From positions 7,068,001 through 7,132,000 of the forward strand of contig NC_083535.1 of NCBI RefSeq assembly GCF_032362555.1: a stretch of 64,000 nucleotides of DNA, written 5' to 3'. Both the position numbers and the translations under genes were made by a program. Positions within the stretch are counted from its first letter, which is position 1, and every line of letters begins with the position of its first letter. A model generated the notes under the pieces. That model was not told the DNA's origin, made no database searches, and saw only the letters and a list, made by a program, of their open reading frames with translations. The stretch comes from Amyelois transitella. Lineage: Eukaryota; Arthropoda; Insecta; Lepidoptera; Pyralidae. Below, piece after piece: positions 37,000 through 49,100 of this stretch.

Positions 37000-39837
37000 T
37001 TATGGCGAGCGCACTAACGTATTTATTTTAGCATAATGTACCACCGAAGTATTCGGTATTGGTATTGGAATATCGGAAAAATTGTTGTTTAATGTCAGAA
37101 GGGGGGGAAACGCGATGGACTGTACTCCAGCTTCCTCAGGGATCGCTGCCATCCCTCTTACAATTTTCACTGTATCATTTCCGATTAAATCTCGTTTAAA
37201 CAGTGATTTCAAATTATCACCCGAAGATTTCTTGAGTTTTGCAGTTAAATCATCAGAGTTTCCATCGTTATAAGTTTTATCATTTTCGGATACAGTCCAT
37301 TGACCAGCATCTGAAATTTAATTATTATAATTAAACTGTAGTGTAGAAGTGTAGAAGAGTATAAGGTTTATTTATTTATTTATTTATTTATTCTTTATTG
37401 TAACAATTACAATTTGTAAAGTACAATAGGCGGACTTAATGCTAATAGCATTATCTAACAGTCTACCATTGGGTAAAGCGGAGAACCTTTGTGTGGGTGA
37501 TAATAATAATGTATAACAAACATACTTACTATACGATATATACTAAAAACCTATACATAATATATACCTATATACTACACTAAACATACACATATACATA
37601 TATATATATACATATACATATATTTGCAGCAGATTACATACAGAGATTATTTACTCTCTCATGACTGGGTCAGGAACAACTGGACCACGTGCGACTTAAA
37701 ACTGGCGCGGCTCGGAGAAGCTTGAACGGAATCGGGAAGTGCATTCCAAAGTCTAACAGCTGTAGCAGCGAAAGAATTCGAATAAAAACCTGTACGGTGA
37801 AAAGGTGTTGCAAGGGTCAACCTGTTAGAGGAACGTAGGATTTTTTCATGAGTGGAACTTAAAAGTTGAAATTCAGATCTAAGATAACCTGGAGCTAGGG
37901 GATTATTAAGAATATTATAAAGTTGGCAAAGAATATGAAGATTCCTACGTTGTCGGATGGGCAGCCACTTAAGCTGAGAACGGAATTCAGAGACATGGTC
38001 ATACTTACGAAGACAGAAAATAAATCTGATACAATTATTGAGAAGACGTTCAAGCTTATTCAGTTGTTCTTCAGTTAGATCCAGACAACACACATCAGCA
38101 TAATCAATAATGGGTATAACAAGTGCTTGAGCTAGCATTACTTTAGTTTTGATGGGAAGAAAATGTTTCAGACGTTGCAGGTAATGTAGAGATCCGTAGA
38201 CCTTTCGACTGAGCTCAACGACATATGGGTTCCAACAAAGGTTTGAATCGATGAGAAGACCGAGGTCTTTGACAGTAGGACTAAAAGGTATCGGAGTCCC
38301 GTCGAACATCAGAGGCAGCGTACTATTGAGGTCTAAATAATTAATTTGATAGGTACTTCCAACTACAACCGCCTGACACTTTTTAACATTAACCTGGATC
38401 CCAAAGTTTTTAGACCACCCCAGTATAATATTTAAATTGTTATTTATTACGGATATTGACTTATCTATGTCGTCTATATTAGTATGTGTATAAAGCTGCA
38501 AGTCGTCTGCATAAAAGTGATAAGAGCATGTAATCTGAGACGATAGAAGATTAATAAAAATAGAAAAAAGGATAGGAGATAAAATGCCGCCTTGCGGTAC
38601 GCCGGCTTTCAGATCACACCAGTCGGATGACTCCGCGCCGTTGCGAACCCGCTGCCGACGACCGCGAAGATAACTCGAGAACCAATCAATCACCGATTTA
38701 TTTTTCTTTCTAATATTTTTTTTGTACCCTGTGGTTCCTGGCAGAAATATAAAAAAAAATAGGACCACTATTTCCCATGGATGTCTTAAAAGGCGACTAA
38801 GGGATAGGCTTATCAACTTGGGATTATTCATTTAGGTGAAAGGCTATTTGAATTTAAATTTTTCCTAATCCTTTCAGTTTTTCTGTTGGCTCTATCTACC
38901 CCACAAGGGATATAGAAGTGAATTAATGAATATGAATATGACAATGTTTTGCAAAATATTCAGAAGAATCTCAATGAATATCGGTTTTTAATTGGTACAC
39001 TTCATTGTTGTAAACTAATGTCTTAAAATAAAGATGATACAATTTTTACCTATTTAAATTTGCCACTTAGTTTTTCTTTTCATTTTGTCATTGACTAAAA
39101 TCATTTGTGATAGGTAATAGTTAATAACCATAATAACCATTCTCACAAATAAAAATAACAACGATCCTAATTAACTCACCTGAAGATCCATTGTGATTCG
39201 GATTAGACAGGGCGTTTAAGTCCGACCAAAGTAACTGACGCGATTGCATATCATCAGCCTTAGGAGCAACTCCTATTAGACTTTGAGCAGTTATATTGGT
39301 CAGTAGAGGCGAAGTTATTTGACTCAAATCTATATTTGAACCATTTGTGTGGTAAAATGTAATGGCTTCTTGATTTCCCCTAAAAATAACTTGAATATAA
39401 GAATTACATGACAAGGGTACCTACTCGTAAATAGAAGGTTTTTCAGTATCTGCCTAGAATAGACCATGAAACTGCTAAATTAAACAATATTTTAACAATA
39501 CTTGCGTAGTAGCATTCAAAGCATCATCGTCGGTTTTGTTGGTTATTATACCAACTTGGTATACCGTAGCATGTATGACATACCTGAAAATATTATTTAG
39601 CTATATATCATGCCTAAGATTAGGGGGACTCGTGAGCTTTATATAAAGGGAGTTGTTTATACATTATCAAATATTAACTATAACTATATTAAAAAAAAAT
39701 CAAGCATTACTTACTACAACAACAATATTATTACGTGCATTCACTTACATGTCTTTATTTGGGTCGGTAAAATTACTCGTGACTTCCCCATTTTCTTGGC
39801 AAAGTCCTGGTGTTATAGATAAAATAAGTGGCATCAT
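37000..39837 (-). CDS. Small secreted N-glycosylated protein (family unassigned)
   Basis: Four phase-consistent exons: 39749-39837 (from the chosen Met), 39502-39583, 39180-39420 and 37000-37310, giving 240 residues. The N-terminus MMPLILSITPGLCQ is a short signal peptide. The mature part has about nine N-glycosylation sequons (for example NFT, NKT, NAT, NIT, NDT and NTS) and a YVIHATVYQVGIIT segment that resembles a conserved stretch I associate with uncharacterised insect secreted proteins. The first exon may be spliced to 40171-40240, which would add an in-frame 24-residue leader before the signal core, so the start is uncertain. The 39502 donor (GTATTG) and the 39420 acceptor are weak but are the only phase-compatible pair. 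The last intron holds a LINE and a SINE. Confidence 0.6.
37365..38720 (-). mobile_element. 5'-truncated non-LTR retrotransposon (LINE) with reverse transcriptase fragment
   Basis: The minus-strand open frame 37659-38720 encodes the second half of a reverse transcriptase: GVPQGGILSPILFSIF, the catalytic YADD box, then the thumb/tail region with QLKWLPIRQRRNLHILCQLY. This is typical of jockey/CR1-group LINEs. No endonuclease or N-terminal part is present. The 3' end has a TTTA-repeat tail (tttatttatttatttattta at 37370-37390). The frame is open to its stop, so the insertion is fairly young. It is nested in an intron of the small secreted-protein gene. Confidence 0.85.
38721..38930 (+). repeat. 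SINE copy, gtgtggttcccgg-headed family, adjoining the LINE
   Basis: It carries tggttcctggcag, taggaccact, atttcccatggatg, the aaggcgactaagggatagg block and the ccacaagggatatagaagtg end. It abuts the truncated 5' end of the LINE on the other strand, suggesting insertion of one next to or into the other. Confidence 0.7.
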
Positions 39838-41030
39838 CCATACCTGAAAGCATAACTTAAAATTTTTGTGTTTGCTAAGTTCACTGTTTACAAATTATGT
39901 AATCGACAATATATTACGTAATGTTATATACCGTACATATATAATTTTATATAAATTGACCATTTGTTTATGCATTAATTGTAATGGCGTGAGGCTATGT
40001 ATGTTCTGATTTTATTAGGTGAAAACATATTTTCTTCCTAAAGTCAGTGAGAACATCCTCAATACTTGTAATATTCAAATATGAAAACTTATTAACATAA
40101 ATTAATATTTTTTTATTATTGGTATTTGTAGAATTCCGTTTTAAATAGTAAATTGATAAATAAAATCTTACTGACAAGGATCTCCATGACTGTGCTGTTG
40201 ATAGGTATTCCGCAGGTTTATCTATCTGACTCCGTTGCAAATTAACTTATATGTTGCTGTTATTTAGCGGAGGCATGAGATTGTGTGAGAATTTACATTA
40301 TTGCTAATTATTCGTATCTCCGTGATGAATGGTTAGTGCCGCGAACTCTATTTATAATTGTTGCCTGTTTATATTGTCTTGCATTCGTATAAGTTTGTGT
40401 CGTCATTACCTATTTAGTTATCACTGTGGAAAGTTATCTAGGACCGTGTCGGGTCTAGACACGAATTCCTGTAAATAACTTTGATATAATTAATAATTAT
40501 ATTATTTATAGAACCAAGAAAACATAGTATGAATAAAATATTGTAACATTCATCATGCGGTGGCTTTATAATGAAAAACAGTGCTAGTCGGTTAGCGCAA
40601 GAAGAGTTTTTAACCATTATGTATAAAAAATTGCGTTTTTTGTATAGGAGCCTTTATTTTATTTTGAAAGTTAACGTACATACAAAAAGTACAAAAAATC
40701 ACGTTTTGAAACACGAATTGTATGGAGACCCCTTGATATTTTCATTTTTTTTCCAACGGAAATATGAAAATGTGATTGTTCATTTTCTAGCTCTCACGGT
40801 TTATGAGATTTATGGTGAGTTGTGACGAACGATCGGCCAGACAGACAGCGGAGGCTTAGTAATATGGTATTTATTTTAATTAGCACGTATTTTTTACTTA
40901 AGGGCTAGTTTTTTATTGGTGTTACTGTAACGCGCATATTCGATAACATCCATAAAAAAACTAAGTATTATTATTACATTTGGTACATATTACATTAGAG
41001 CATGATGGAAATACAAAATTCAATACCGAC

Positions 41031-41321
41031 TCAAATATCATTGATCTTATCATTTATCTGGATATCTTGATTCGATCGGTGAGATTCAGTATGACGGTCT
41101 CTCGTTAGCGAATACGACTGGGAGTGACGTGCCAAGTTATTCCGAGTACTCGCTTCCCCTAGCCCTAGTGTTGATCCGAATAGCACCAATATGATCAGAA
41201 ACAAAATTATGGTCACAGCAGGAGTCGTCACACTGGTAAGCTTTGTTAAGATTTTTCCTGTTTTGGCCTGGCGAATGTTAAAGATTGTTCTTGTAAATAT
41301 AGTCTTTGTACAGAAATACAA
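41031..41321 (-). CDS. Candidate small single-pass membrane protein (unsupported hypothetical)
   Basis: A 96-residue frame with one strong hydrophobic segment (VTIILFLIILVLFGSTLGLG, about residues 36-55), a basic N-side and a polar tail rich in Ser/Arg/Asn. Codon use in the second half looks more even than in random AT-rich frames nearby. No homologue is recognised, and there is no clear splice or polyadenylation evidence. It could be a chance frame or one exon of a larger gene. Confidence 0.25.
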   Translation of the reverse strand: MYFCTKTIFTRTIFNIRQAKTGKILTKLTSVTTPAVTIILFLIILVLFGSTLGLGEASTRNNLARHSQSYSLTRDRHTESHRSNQDIQINDKINDI

Positions 41322-42964
41322 TTTATTCCATGTTTCCGAAAAATGGCATTTGGTATAAAGTGACTACCCTAAGTTTGTTACCTATACTTTTTTCCTTTGT
41401 TTATTTAAAACTAAGACTGTCAATATTCTATTTTGCTATTTTAACTTATTTCGCCATGGGGTGTACAACCCACCGTATCGTTAATTTTGATTAGCGTAAA
41501 TAAATAAATAAATTATTCATCACTATTTATCTATAACTAGTTACCTACCTGTCTAGTTTTGCGATGCGATGTTTTTATATTTTTGCTTCTATAAATTATA
41601 GATTTAATCTTCCTTTAATGTGTATTAATTATATCTCTATCCTTGATTTAATATTATCTACTAGCTGTCACCCGCGACTTCATTCGCCGACAATCTAAAT
41701 ACATAAATAAAAGCTGACCCCCTGTGTCGGCCTCTCAGAAGGTTGGGGGGATATTTTTATACCCAAAGTATTATATCTTATATTATATTATTTATATCTT
41801 ATACATCTGTGAAAACCGCATTCAAATCGGAGCAATAGATTTCGCGTGATGTGAGTCCAAACATACAGTAATACAAGAAAAAACATTTTTGTCTTCCTTT
41901 GGTCTTATATAGATCCCCCATATACGAGTATATAGTTGTTTATACAATATTTTTTAAGTCGGTACAGTCATCGGTTAATTTTTTTACATTACGGTTTCGG
42001 TTAAAATTTCAGAATAAGTTTGTAATAATAGTTCCTAATTAAACAGAATTTATGAAAATAAATAAAAAAGTTATCATTTTGTAGGGCAAAGAACATTAAA
42101 TAAACTGAAGCAAAAATTAAAAAAATGCCATCCAGTACGGTACGACGTCATGATAACAGAGATATACAGTGAGCCACATAAAACGATAACTCCTGCAAAA
42201 CGTAGACGAAAAGACGGTGGAATATATTTTAACTCGCTGCGGTACATGAAATTGTTACTCCTAATAAAGAAAGTTCTCATGGTATCGTAACCGGGACAAG
42301 TGTAACGATAATGCCGTCAATAGTTAAGAATATCTGATATTTACCACTTGAGAATCTATCACTGATAAAAAAAGGATCGCCTGAGGTGTTGTTGATCACG
42401 TTTTCACCATGGGCAGGTTAAAAAAAATCCGGATACAATACTAAAATTTGTGTACAAAATTGGTACAAAAGAGTTATCCATATTAAATACTACACATTAA
42501 TAGAAACCGGAACAATATATTGATTGTAACTATTCTTTTTTTGTTTGTAATGGAAACCTAACGATATTTGACAGAAAGAAAAAAAAACCTTTACATTTAA
42601 CCTGGTAGCCTCTGAAAAAGCTAGTTACAATGTTATATAAGATATTTTTGTAATATATAAGTACAAGTTTTTGTTCTAAATAACCTATTTACACTACTAA
42701 TTATAGGAACTTATGAAAAATTGGGAATTGTGTCATAGACATCATTGTTAACCATAATGATAATGTTGATTTATGTTTATCAAACTTAGATACTAACTTC
42801 CTTAGAAATAGGTCATGAAGCACGCGTATGACGAATACGAATGAACGATATTTCTTATCCTAAACTGAGTTGTTCTAAATTTATCTAATGAAACCTTATA
42901 AATAAACAACACAACATTTATTACTATCACTAGTAAGTACTAACTACTGAAATGAAACATAACA

Positions 42965-43262
42965 CTGAAATGTAATGAATTATCACATTTTATCAGCATA
43001 CACTATTCGTCGTATTAGGCATTTGACGGTTATGGCAACTGCTAAGCTAGTAAATTTTAGTTATTTTCATAGTTTAATGTCGTATGGTCTACTGCTTCGG
43101 GGAGCAACAGCAGACATACAAACTATCTTCATTCTACAGAAAAGGGCAATTCGAGGTATCTACGGTCTAAAACAAAAAGATTCGTTTAGAGAATTTTTCA
43201 ATAGGTACATATTCGATAACATTATGCATGTTAGGAAAAACTTAGACTCTTTCAAAAAGTAA
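42965..43262 (+). mobile_element. LINE reverse transcriptase C-terminal fragment (decayed)
   Basis: The frame carries AYTIRRIRHLTVMATAKLVN, then FSYFHSLMSYGLLLRGATAD, IQTIFILQKRAIRGIYGL and YIFDNIMHVRKN. These are familiar from the region after the polymerase domain of jockey/R1-type LINEs in insects. Both ends are lost. Confidence 0.7.
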
Positions 43263-43741
43263 GTGAATTAACTAGTAAGTCACAGTTGTTGACCTCAGCG
43301 CATCGGCTAGCTAAGGTAGGAAAATCATTTCTGATTAATTGTATAAGATTTTGTACAGTGTGTACATATCTTGTTTTATCTTTATTTATTTGACGAAATA
43401 CTCGTATTGAAATAATTCGTTTTATATTCATTCACGTTTTTTAATGTAGACAATGTGCATTCGTCCACTTTTTATATTTAAGAGATCTATATTGGTAAAT
43501 TGACGTCCGGTAAAATGCTGCAGTGTAGTTTGTTCCGCCACTTCTTCTACACATGTGTGCTTTGGAAGCGGTAGTAGTAATAATTAGATTTAAGTGATGT
43601 GACGTCAATAAGTGATACCTTGTACCCAATTTTGAAAAAAAAAAACTATTCTATCCTATTCTAATATGAATCGAGGTAAAGAAGATGATTACAGTAGGAA
43701 GAATACTTAACCAACCTGTAAGGCGTACAGATGTGATAATA

Positions 43742-45066
43742 TACATTCAGTCAGAAAAGTATCGGGAATGGATTATTTATTTATGGTTCCAAATTCAAAT
43801 TTTTGTTTTTTTTGTTGTTGTTAGATTGGCACAACTGTTTTCCATTTTGGCGCGGAGTTTGAGTTGCATCTGTTGTTTACATTAAATACAGTGCTATTTT
43901 TAGTTATATCATATCTAGTGTGTATTGCTAATTTCATAATGGATAAAAACATCGAACAAAGAGTTTGTCTTAAATTTTGCATTGCCAATGGAATATCGTG
44001 TTCGGAGTCACTGAAAATGTTACAGAAGGCTTACGGTGAATCGACTTTATCAAAAACTCGTGCTTATGAGTGGTACAAAGCGTTCAAAAGCGGTCGAGAT
44101 GTGATGGAAGATTTGCCTCGCTCTGGTAGGCCATCAACGTCTGCAACTGAAGTTAACATCGCAAAAGTGAAGGAAATTGTGACTGAAAATCCTCATTCAA
44201 CTTTGAGAGAGATAGCCACCGAACTTTCTGTATCTCACGAGTCGATCCGTACCATTTTAACTAATAATTTGGGTATGAAACATGTTGCCGCTCGGCTAGT
44301 CCCAAAAGACCTGAATTTTTTTCAAAAACTCAATCGCATGAGAGTCGCTGAGGACATGCTAGACCGAGTCAATTCCGACCCAACATTCATGAAACGCATT
44401 GTTACTGGTGACGAGACGTGGGTTTACGAGTTTGACATGCAAACTAGTCAACAAGCTTCGGAGTGGCGCCTTCCAACTGAACCGAAACCGAAAAAACCAC
44501 GCCAAAGTCGTTCAAAAGTCAAAGTCATGTTGACTGTTTTCTTTGACTATCGCGGTGTTGTGCACTCGGAATTCTTGCCGGAAGGTCAAACGGTAAATAA
44601 GGAATATTATTTGAGGGTTATGCGGCGTTTAAGAGAGCAAATCCGACGAAAAAGGCCAGATTTGTGGAAAGAAAATTCTTGGATTTTGCACCATGATAAT
44701 GCACCTTCGCACAAGGCCATCATTGTGAACGAATTTTTAACCAAACACTCAACAAATACCATCGAGCAACCACCATATTCACCAGATATGGCTCCAGCCG
44801 ACTTTTTTCTTTTTCCTAAACTCAAATTACCACTTCGTGGCACCCGTTTTCAATCGGTAGAAGACATAAAAGAGAATTCGCGGCGAGAACTGACCTCAAT
44901 TCCGGAAACAGCGTTTAAAAAATGTTTTGATGATTGGATTATTCGTTGGCGTAAGTGTATCGTTTCTAAAGGAGCATATTTTGAAGGTGATAAAATAAAT
45001 TTGGATGAATAACAAACAGTTTGTGTATTATTGATCTTTTCCCGCTACTTTCTTGACAGAGTAGTA
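43742..45066 (+). mobile_element. Mariner-type DNA transposon, apparently full length
   Basis: It is bounded by TA dinucleotides (43740-43741 and 45067-45068) and by imperfect inverted repeats of about 28 bp (left TACATTCAGTCAGAAAAGTA; right end, reverse-complemented, TACTACTCTGTCAAGAAAGT, both followed by nCGGGAA). Length is 1325 bp. It carries one uninterrupted transposase gene. Confidence 0.88.
43939..45012 (+). CDS. Mariner transposase (D,D34D), intact frame
   Basis: 357 residues, the usual length for the family. The N-terminal half is the paired helix-turn-helix DNA-binding region with the GRP linker (RSGRPSTSA, residues 61-69). The catalytic triad is complete: Asp158 in VTGDETWVYEF, Asp253 in HHDNAPSH and Asp288 in YSPDMAPADFFLFPKL, with 34 residues between the last two, the mariner spacing. 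The WVPHEL-like motif is changed to RLVPKDL. The protein cuts and pastes the element at TA sites. The frame continues 25 codons upstream of the chosen Met, but MDKNIEQR is the family-like start. No stop or frameshift was seen, so the copy may be recent or active. Confidence 0.92.
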   Translation: MDKNIEQRVCLKFCIANGISCSESLKMLQKAYGESTLSKTRAYEWYKAFKSGRDVMEDLPRSGRPSTSATEVNIAKVKEIVTENPHSTLREIATELSVSHESIRTILTNNLGMKHVAARLVPKDLNFFQKLNRMRVAEDMLDRVNSDPTFMKRIVTGDETWVYEFDMQTSQQASEWRLPTEPKPKKPRQSRSKVKVMLTVFFDYRGVVHSEFLPEGQTVNKEYYLRVMRRLREQIRRKRPDLWKENSWILHHDNAPSHKAIIVNEFLTKHSTNTIEQPPYSPDMAPADFFLFPKLKLPLRGTRFQSVEDIKENSRRELTSIPETAFKKCFDDWIIRWRKCIVSKGAYFEGDKINLDE

Positions 45067-45189
45067 TATCTCAAAAATCAATCCCGTCTATCATTTGCTC
45101 GTGATTTGCAATCGCTTTACCTTATATCTTTCTTATGTTATAAATACGAATTTCGAGGATCTGGTAAATAAAACAGACTTTAGGTACCT

Positions 45190-45640
45190 ACCTTAAATGC
45201 AACTAAAATGCGAATCGTAAGAACTCTCGCTTTCTCCATTTTTCTTTACGGCTCCGAATCATGGTTAATTCGCACAGTTGTGGATGTGCTGGAGAAGAAT
45301 GTTGCATACCTCAGTATAAAAACTAAACTCTCTACAACATGTTATTAACGAGTCCTAAGTTATTTCGGTCATATAGCTCGTAGACAGCGCGAAAATCTTG
45401 ACAAACTAGTTGTGGTTGGGAAAGAAGATGATAAAAGACCATGGGGCAGATCTCTTCCCGCTGGTCTGACAGAGTGAAACTAATAACAAGACAAACTACT
45501 TATAGCAGCACTACCCTGAGAAAAGCCGAAGACAGAAACATTATGGAAACAGCTTGTCAACGAATTCGTCAAAGCGTGTCAGTACGGACACGACCTTCAG
45601 TAATGAAGAACACGATCAGGAACAGTTAACGAAAGTTCGT
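45190..45640 (+). mobile_element. Decayed RTE/craft-like LINE fragment
   Basis: Broken frames give RTLAFSIFLYGSESWLIRT (the YGSE-W motif after the polymerase domain), then a GHIARRQRENLDKLVVVGK stretch and LRKAEDRNIMETACQRIR. These are C-terminal landmarks of RTE-clade elements. Frameshifts and stops separate them. It starts 124 bp after the mariner. Confidence 0.65.
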
Positions 45641-46173
45641 TAAGATGTGTATGAGTTCGTTACGTCGCGGAACGTAGTTAGTGAACTTGTAATGTAAAAC
45701 ATAGAGTCACCAATCGTTTAATTTTATCGAGATTCCGTCGCGCGCGTTCATGCCTGCATATTTCAATGGATGTAGGAATTCGTATTAGATCTAATCTTAT
45801 CTTATCATATTGTAGTCAGAACCATCAGGAGAAACTTGTGAGACTCCACGGCAATGTTCTTATCCATTATTACGACACTAGAATGCGATAAACTTGTTAA
45901 GCCCACGATTTAAAACTAATAGCTACACATACAAATCATATTTTTAATTTATTGTTATTTCATTAATGAAAAATACGGTTAGGTACTACATACATATCAT
46001 TCACCCAGTCTGGAAATAGGATTTTAAGAATGGTTCCTAGGGACCATAACGACGAAGTGACTGCTGTGTTTGAGCACAAAATTTTAATTAAATTGGGCAC
46101 GTATTTTGAAATTTGATTTTTCATACTTCATGTGGCAAATTATATTTTCTTTAATAATATACTTCTGTCACAG

Positions 46174-49100
46174 TTGCAAGCACTGGGGCAACTATTCTTC
46201 TCTTCATTATGTCTGGCGCAGTATTTCTGCATTATCGACTTTCTGAGAGGACTGCCGCTTCTTCTCTACGTTAGAATACTCTACTTTCACAGTGAGTACA
46301 CTATCAATATACAAAATATAACGTTTAAAAAACTAAAAATAAACCGTAGTTAACAGATTTAAATCCTTACATTATTCTGTTAACTACGGTTTATTTTCAT
46401 TCAGTCATCTAACATGTATTTCTACTATTATTCTATTCGTGCTGCGTGGTTCTCGGCATTAGTATGAAAAAGAATAGGACCACTCCATCTCTTTCCCATG
46501 GATGTCGTAAAAGGTGGCTAAGGGATAGGCTTATAAACTTGGGTTTCTTCTTTTAGGCGATGGGCTAGCAACCTGACACTATTTGAATCTTAATTCTATA
46601 ATTCAGCCGAACGTGGAGCCTTTCAAGACTGTTGGCTCTGTCTACCCTGCCAGGGATATAGACGATATGAATAAATCTCTACTTTCAACTTTCAGATCCG
46701 GGACCTTGCGGTGTTAGAGTAAACATCGGCGAAGTTATAGACGGCATTGCTAACCAAGCATTCGTCTTGATAACTCAAGAATCAATGCCAGTATTTCGGA
46801 CATTTCTCATAAACTGCATCAGCTTAGGGCTCAGTGTGCCATGGGTCCTTTCAAGCATATTTATCATCAGTGAGTTTTAATACTTATCATATTCGTGTTC
46901 ATTCCTTTAAAGGACACTCTGGCAGCTATAGAACTTAAGTTTCGCAATTTTGCAGTGGGAGGGGCGCGGAACGACAAATCAAAGGGAGTGCGATTTCCTT
47001 GGATCATGACGACGCTAACGGTTTGCGCCCTAGACTTAGTGGCTACTGTCATTTACGCGAATGATTCTTTCCATACTAGGGTAAGTATTAACATCAAGAT
47101 CTTGAATTATAATCACATCAAAAAGAATCACAATTAGATCGTTCACGAAAGGTCAGGTCTGGTTCGGCGTGATATTAATTTAGTCTATAGTCTCATGTCA
47201 AGATATAATGGAAATATTTTTTTATTTAAAAGATCAGCTTTCACTTCACATCAAATCACACAGTGCTTATCAATGAGGTCAATTTCGTCCCCGATTTTCA
47301 GACATTGTCCGACATAATGGAGTTCGTGAACGGCGTGGCCAGCGGACTGGGTGGTGCCAACCTTGACACGAGCTGGGCAGCTTGGATCATGGTGTTGGTG
47401 TACTCCCGCCTGGTGGTGCTGTTCGTGTTCAACCTGCTCCTGCTTGTCTTCGTCATCGTGGACTGCAATGCGGACCGGCGGGTGGAGGTCGACACTGGTG
47501 TCGTGAGTGACGTTTACAAAGTTAATCCATACTGACATTATAAATGCCAGAGTAACAGTCTGTGATACAATTTTATGCCATAACTACAGAACCAATTTGG
47601 ATGTACTTGATATTGATGGTTTGATATAGATAGCTCGAGGGCCTGGGAAAGGCTACTTTTTACCACGAGAAAACAAGGCAATAAATATGACATCTGATAT
47701 TTGAGATTCTTCATCTTTTCGTGATTATGCATTGACTCTGTGTAGGGTACCTACACACGTGAGATTTTAAAACAATCTCAAGTTTTATTTTTTATTTACG
47801 TTTTATTATCTGCTCAAAATAAATATTTTGTAGCACAAACAAGTCAAACCTTGGATCAAACAATCTTTACTAGCCATTAAATGTGAAAGTCAACTATTGC
47901 CAGCATGAAAATATTTTATTCCAGCAAGTAGAAGCCCCTACAATATCCACACAGACAACCAGCGACAAGGACTTGGACACGGACAGTCTCACAAGCGAGC
48001 CCCCGAGGATCCCGCGGCCTTTTCTGAGCCGCTCCTTCAGGAGAATGAAAGAGTTTTTGTTTAAGAAACCTTCTCCGCCCCCACAAAGGACTACGTCTGT
48101 CCCGGAGTCGATAAACGAATCGCCACACAGGTAGTTACTGCCAAGTCAAAGTATATTTCGTCTTTTTCATTTTCAAATAGGTATTCTCTATCTTCTTTTA
48201 TAAAATCACGCCTCCTTCTCTTTTCTTCTCTCCATCTGAATCTCAATTCCACTATTGAACCATACCTACAGCTGAACGTGGCCTTTCAGACTGTTGTATA
48301 TTTAATTTTCAAGATATCTTTGAATTTCATTAAAAAAGATTTCTTTGCATAATTAAGTATACACTTTTCTGTGTTCGAATTGATCTTGTTTTTATTTTGG
48401 CGTGAAGAAAATTCTGCATTTTAATTTGTGGCTCCCAGCATATCACATAAGTTTAAACCTTTATTGCGCTTATGTTGGAGTTAAATTTAAAATTACTGTG
48501 GGTATGTTTTTGTTGCTAAACCCTGCCTAGTGAAGTACAATTTTATTTACTTCTTGATCAGGTCACTACATGCGCAACATGTCAACATCGACAAGAAGAC
48601 CGTGAATTTCCCCGAAAATTTACTGTCACTGCCTCAAAGGCTCGAAAACATGATCGCAGAACAACAAGTAAGAATTATAATTTATTTAACCACGTTAATG
48701 TTTCCTACATTTACTGAAATAAGTGTGAAATAACTTTGATTACTTACTACTTTTATCAGTTGGTTGATTTTAAGAGTATAAAATTTTCTTTAAAGAGCTG
48801 CGCCATGTAATTACAGCACTTTGTATCCAACTGTGATTGTGAATTTATACTCTTATTAGTCACCTCTCTGGAAAGAAGTCCGGGGGTGCGCTAGTAAGTA
48901 ATAAATTATATTTTCGGTGCGTACATATATTTCTGATTTTAGCGGAGACTAGACAACGCAGTGATCGACACGTCTGGGCGGCGCAGCCCACCACGAACAT
49001 CGCAGTCTATGCCGCATCTCAACCTTGCCTCCGCTCAGGATAACCACGGGTAACTTTAATACAATACCTACTTCAAAAGTAAACTTACTCAATATATATT

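Larger units (their letters stand above)
40260..43700. other. Intergenic, AT-rich, repeat-bearing interval
   Basis: Apart from one candidate small membrane protein (41031-41321) and a LINE fragment (42965-43262), I found no supported exon. A copy of the CCCGCGACTTC element starts near 41662. The plus-strand frame 40571-40825 and the minus-strand frame 42074-42280 show no family features. Confidence 0.4.
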
